Assembly: GCA_027682585.1 (NCBI GenBank) | Contig: JAQCZH010000002.1 | Coordinates: 248,001-312,000, forward strand | Length of the DNA: 64,000 bases | Source: Lachnospiraceae bacterium AF51-6-b8A | GTDB lineage: Bacteria > Bacillota > Clostridia > Lachnospirales > Lachnospiraceae | Reading direction: 5' to 3' | Shown: piece by piece, positions 62,354 to 64,000 of the stretch | How the letters are laid out: the number at the start of each line of letters is the position of its first letter | Position numbering within the stretch: the stretch's first letter is position 1 | Translations under genes and position numbers: made by a program | The notes under the pieces: generated by a model | What the model was told of the DNA's origin: nothing | Database searches by the model: none | Seen by the model: the letters and a program-made list of their open reading frames with translations, nothing else

Positions 62354-63202
62354 TTACTGGCCTGCATAGGGAATGACAGACTGCCCGTACTTCTCTGTAA
62401 TCCACTTCTTCGTCTCGTCCGACTTAAGAACCTTGACCAGCTTCTGAACAGCCGCGTCATTCTGCCTGCCGTCCTTGACAGCGATCACATTGACATAGTT
62501 CTTAGCCGCCTCGCCGTCATTCTTCTCGACAGCGATGGAATCCTTGGAGGGATCTAATCCGGCCTGCTTGGCGTAGTTGCCGTTCAGGACAACGAAAGCG
62601 ACTTCTCCCTTGACACGGCTGACCTGGGCTGCCTCCAGCTCCTGAATCTTCAGATTCTTGGGATTGGCCGTGATATCCTGCACAGTAGCCTTAATTCCGG
62701 CCCCCTCCTTTAAAGTGATTAATCCCTGCTCCTGAAGCAGAAGAAGAGCCCTTGCCTCATTGGTTGTATCATTGGGAACGGCAATGGTATCTCCCTCAGT
62801 CAGCTCAGACAGCTGTTTCTTGGTTCCGGCGTAAATGCCAAAGGGCTCATAGTGAATTTTCCCCGCGTCAACCAGATGGGTTCCCTTCTCCTGGTTGAAG
62901 TTATCCAGATACACCACATGCTGGAAGTAGTTGGCGTCGAAGTCACCGGACTCCACGACATTGTTGGGCTGTACGTAATCGCTGAATTCCTTGACCTGCA
63001 GGTCGACGCCTTCCTTGGCCAATTCGGACTTCACATGCTCTAAAATCTCGGCATGGGGAGTTGCGGAGGCAGCTACCTTAAGGGTCGTCCTGGCATTTGT
63101 GCCATCAGACTTGGAATCGTTCCCCTTGGCTGCACCGCAGCCTGCGAATGCAGCTACGGCAAGTGTTGCTGCCAAAACAGCGGATAAAATTTTCTTTTTC
63201 AT
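62354..63202 (-). CDS. metQ: Methionine ABC transporter substrate-binding lipoprotein
   Basis: 282 residues; AAGAGGTAAGAT before the ATG. Signal peptide with lipobox FAGC (C22). NlpA family: PHAEILEHVKSELAKEGVDL, NYFQHVVYLDNF, GDTIAVPNDTTNEARALLLL. It captures methionine outside the membrane for MetNI. Confidence 0.95.
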   Translation of the reverse strand: MKKKILSAVLAATLAVAAFAGCGAAKGNDSKSDGTNARTTLKVAASATPHAEILEHVKSELAKEGVDLQVKEFSDYVQPNNVVESGDFDANYFQHVVYLDNFNQEKGTHLVDAGKIHYEPFGIYAGTKKQLSELTEGDTIAVPNDTTNEARALLLLQEQGLITLKEGAGIKATVQDITANPKNLKIQELEAAQVSRVKGEVAFVVLNGNYAKQAGLDPSKDSIAVEKNDGEAAKNYVNVIAVKDGRQNDAAVQKLVKVLKSDETKKWITEKYGQSVIPYAGQ

Positions 63203-63262
63203 ATCTTACCTCTTTTCTTATCTCTTTCATTTTCTAACTTCCGATCTCGCATGAGATCCGGC

Positions 63263-63922
63263 TCACAGTTTCCTCTTGTCCATCCTGTTGGCGATGAAGG
63301 TTCCCAGCAGCTGAAAGAGCTGCATAAGGATGATAAGAAGGACAACCGTGACAATCATGATATCCGCCTGATAGCGGTAGTATCCGTATCGAATGGCGAT
63401 ATCCCCCAGTCCGCCGCCGCCGATGACGCCGGCCATGGCAGAGTAACCCAGAATCGTTCCAACAGAGATGGTCGCCCCCGCGATCAGGGAGACCCGGGAT
63501 TCCACAAGAAGGACTCTGCTGATAATCTTTCCGTTGGAGCAGCCCATGGATTGTGCCGCCTCGATGACGCCGGGATCCACCTCATTGAGAGAGGATTCGA
63601 CCATGCGGGCAATCATGGGAGCCGCGGAAATAGTCAGCGGAACAACCGTCGCCGTTGACCCATAGCTCTTCCCTAAAAGAAGAGTGGTCAGGGGCATGAG
63701 CAGAATCAGCATGATGAGGAAGGGAACGCTTCGCATAATACTGCTGGCAACATCCAGAATCCGATAGATCACCCTGTTGGGACGAATCCCCTCTTTCCCC
63801 GTCACCGTCAGCGCGATCCCCCAGGGCAGGCCCAAGAGATAGCCGAAGACAGATGAGAGAACTGTCATATAGAGCGTCTCGCCGATCCCCTTGATGATCA
63901 TTAAAATTACATCACTGGTCAT
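63263..63922 (-). CDS. metI: Methionine ABC transporter permease
   Basis: 219 residues; GAGGAGGTGAGCGATC before the ATG. Five membrane helices; the EAA coupling loop is VDPGVIEAAQSMGCSNGKII. It overlaps the end of metN by 11 bases. Confidence 0.95.
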   Translation of the reverse strand: MTSDVILMIIKGIGETLYMTVLSSVFGYLLGLPWGIALTVTGKEGIRPNRVIYRILDVASSIMRSVPFLIMLILLMPLTTLLLGKSYGSTATVVPLTISAAPMIARMVESSLNEVDPGVIEAAQSMGCSNGKIISRVLLVESRVSLIAGATISVGTILGYSAMAGVIGGGGLGDIAIRYGYYRYQADIMIVTVVLLIILMQLFQLLGTFIANRMDKRKL

Positions 63923-64000
63923 GATCGCTCACCTCCTCTACCGCCAGGCCATGCTCCCTCAGATAAGAAATAATGGCCGCCTGGGCCGTCTCTTCCTCCG
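63912..64000 (-). CDS. metN: Methionine ABC transporter ATPase, C-terminal end (cut by window edge)
   Basis: The last ~29 codons, ending ISYLREHGLAVEEVSDHDQ, are open to the window edge. Position before metI and the small C-terminal helix-strand agree with the NIL regulatory domain of MetN. The ATPase core is outside the window. Confidence 0.82.
   Translation of the reverse strand, partial: EEETAQAAIISYLREHGLAVEEVSDHDQ

Overview
The window looks like the chromosome of a Gram-positive gut anaerobe of the Clostridia, most likely Lachnospiraceae. Supporting signs are strong AGGAGG-type ribosome binding sites, a tryptophan T-box leader, the ecfA1-ecfA2-ecfT-truA-rplM-rpsI gene order, GPH-type sugar transport, GlpP, DUF4867 and DUF4044 genes, and TnpW/DUF3847 mobilizable elements. 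This is inferred from gene content; no 16S gene is present. Host genes are moderately GC-rich and the mobile elements are clearly AT-rich.

Layout. 1-0.36 kb: 5' end of a Cna-B surface protein. 0.4-6.5 kb: mobilizable element E1 (large serine recombinase, hydrolase, DUF3847, MobA/MobL relaxase, NTF2-like protein, SAP/DUF6434 protein, TnpW). 6.6-16.9 kb: glycoside locus on the minus strand (GPH transporter, GH2, isomerase/epimerase, GH78, GH1) with a divergent AraC regulator and an esterase remnant. 17-18.7 kb: TrpB2 under a Trp T-box. 18.7-33 kb: a mosaic of foreign DNA. It holds a helicase remnant, a PrrC/RloC-like ATPase, ISLre2 and IS3 fragments, a MATE gene split by a second element E2 in the opposite orientation to E1, a frameshifted IS256, and a truncated tyrosine integrase ending beside rpsI. 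33-41 kb: rpsI, rplM, truA, ECF transporter core, TrmL, aminotransferase, Lrp-type regulator and a HypE-like protein. 41-47 kb: DUF4044, MntP-like pump, TetR, DUF308 protein, P-type ATPase and RlmD. 47-54 kb: aquaporin, GlpP, MurI, tRNA-Gly, tRNA-Phe and a YhaN/SbcD-like pair. 54-60 kb: sugar operon (FGGY kinase, DUF4867, L-fucose-isomerase-like, FSA-type aldolase) with a divergent LacI regulator. 60-64 kb: ProA and the MetNIQ methionine importer.

The most interesting part is the E1/E2 pair. Both carry nearly the same DUF3847-relaxase-NTF2-SAP cassette, but with different recombinases and cargo. In both elements the cassette is flanked by copies of one terminator hairpin. Between DUF3847 and the relaxase both carry a row of hairpins with three compensatory base changes between the copies. 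That suggests a conserved structured RNA or a single-stranded oriT.

Other points are a likely anticodon-nuclease-type ATPase, E2 inserted into the MATE gene with a 7-bp shared core, a likely rhamnosyl-glucoside utilization locus, a shared GTGCAC(A/G)TGCAC operator pair around the LacI-controlled sugar operon, and a small family of hairpin repeats.
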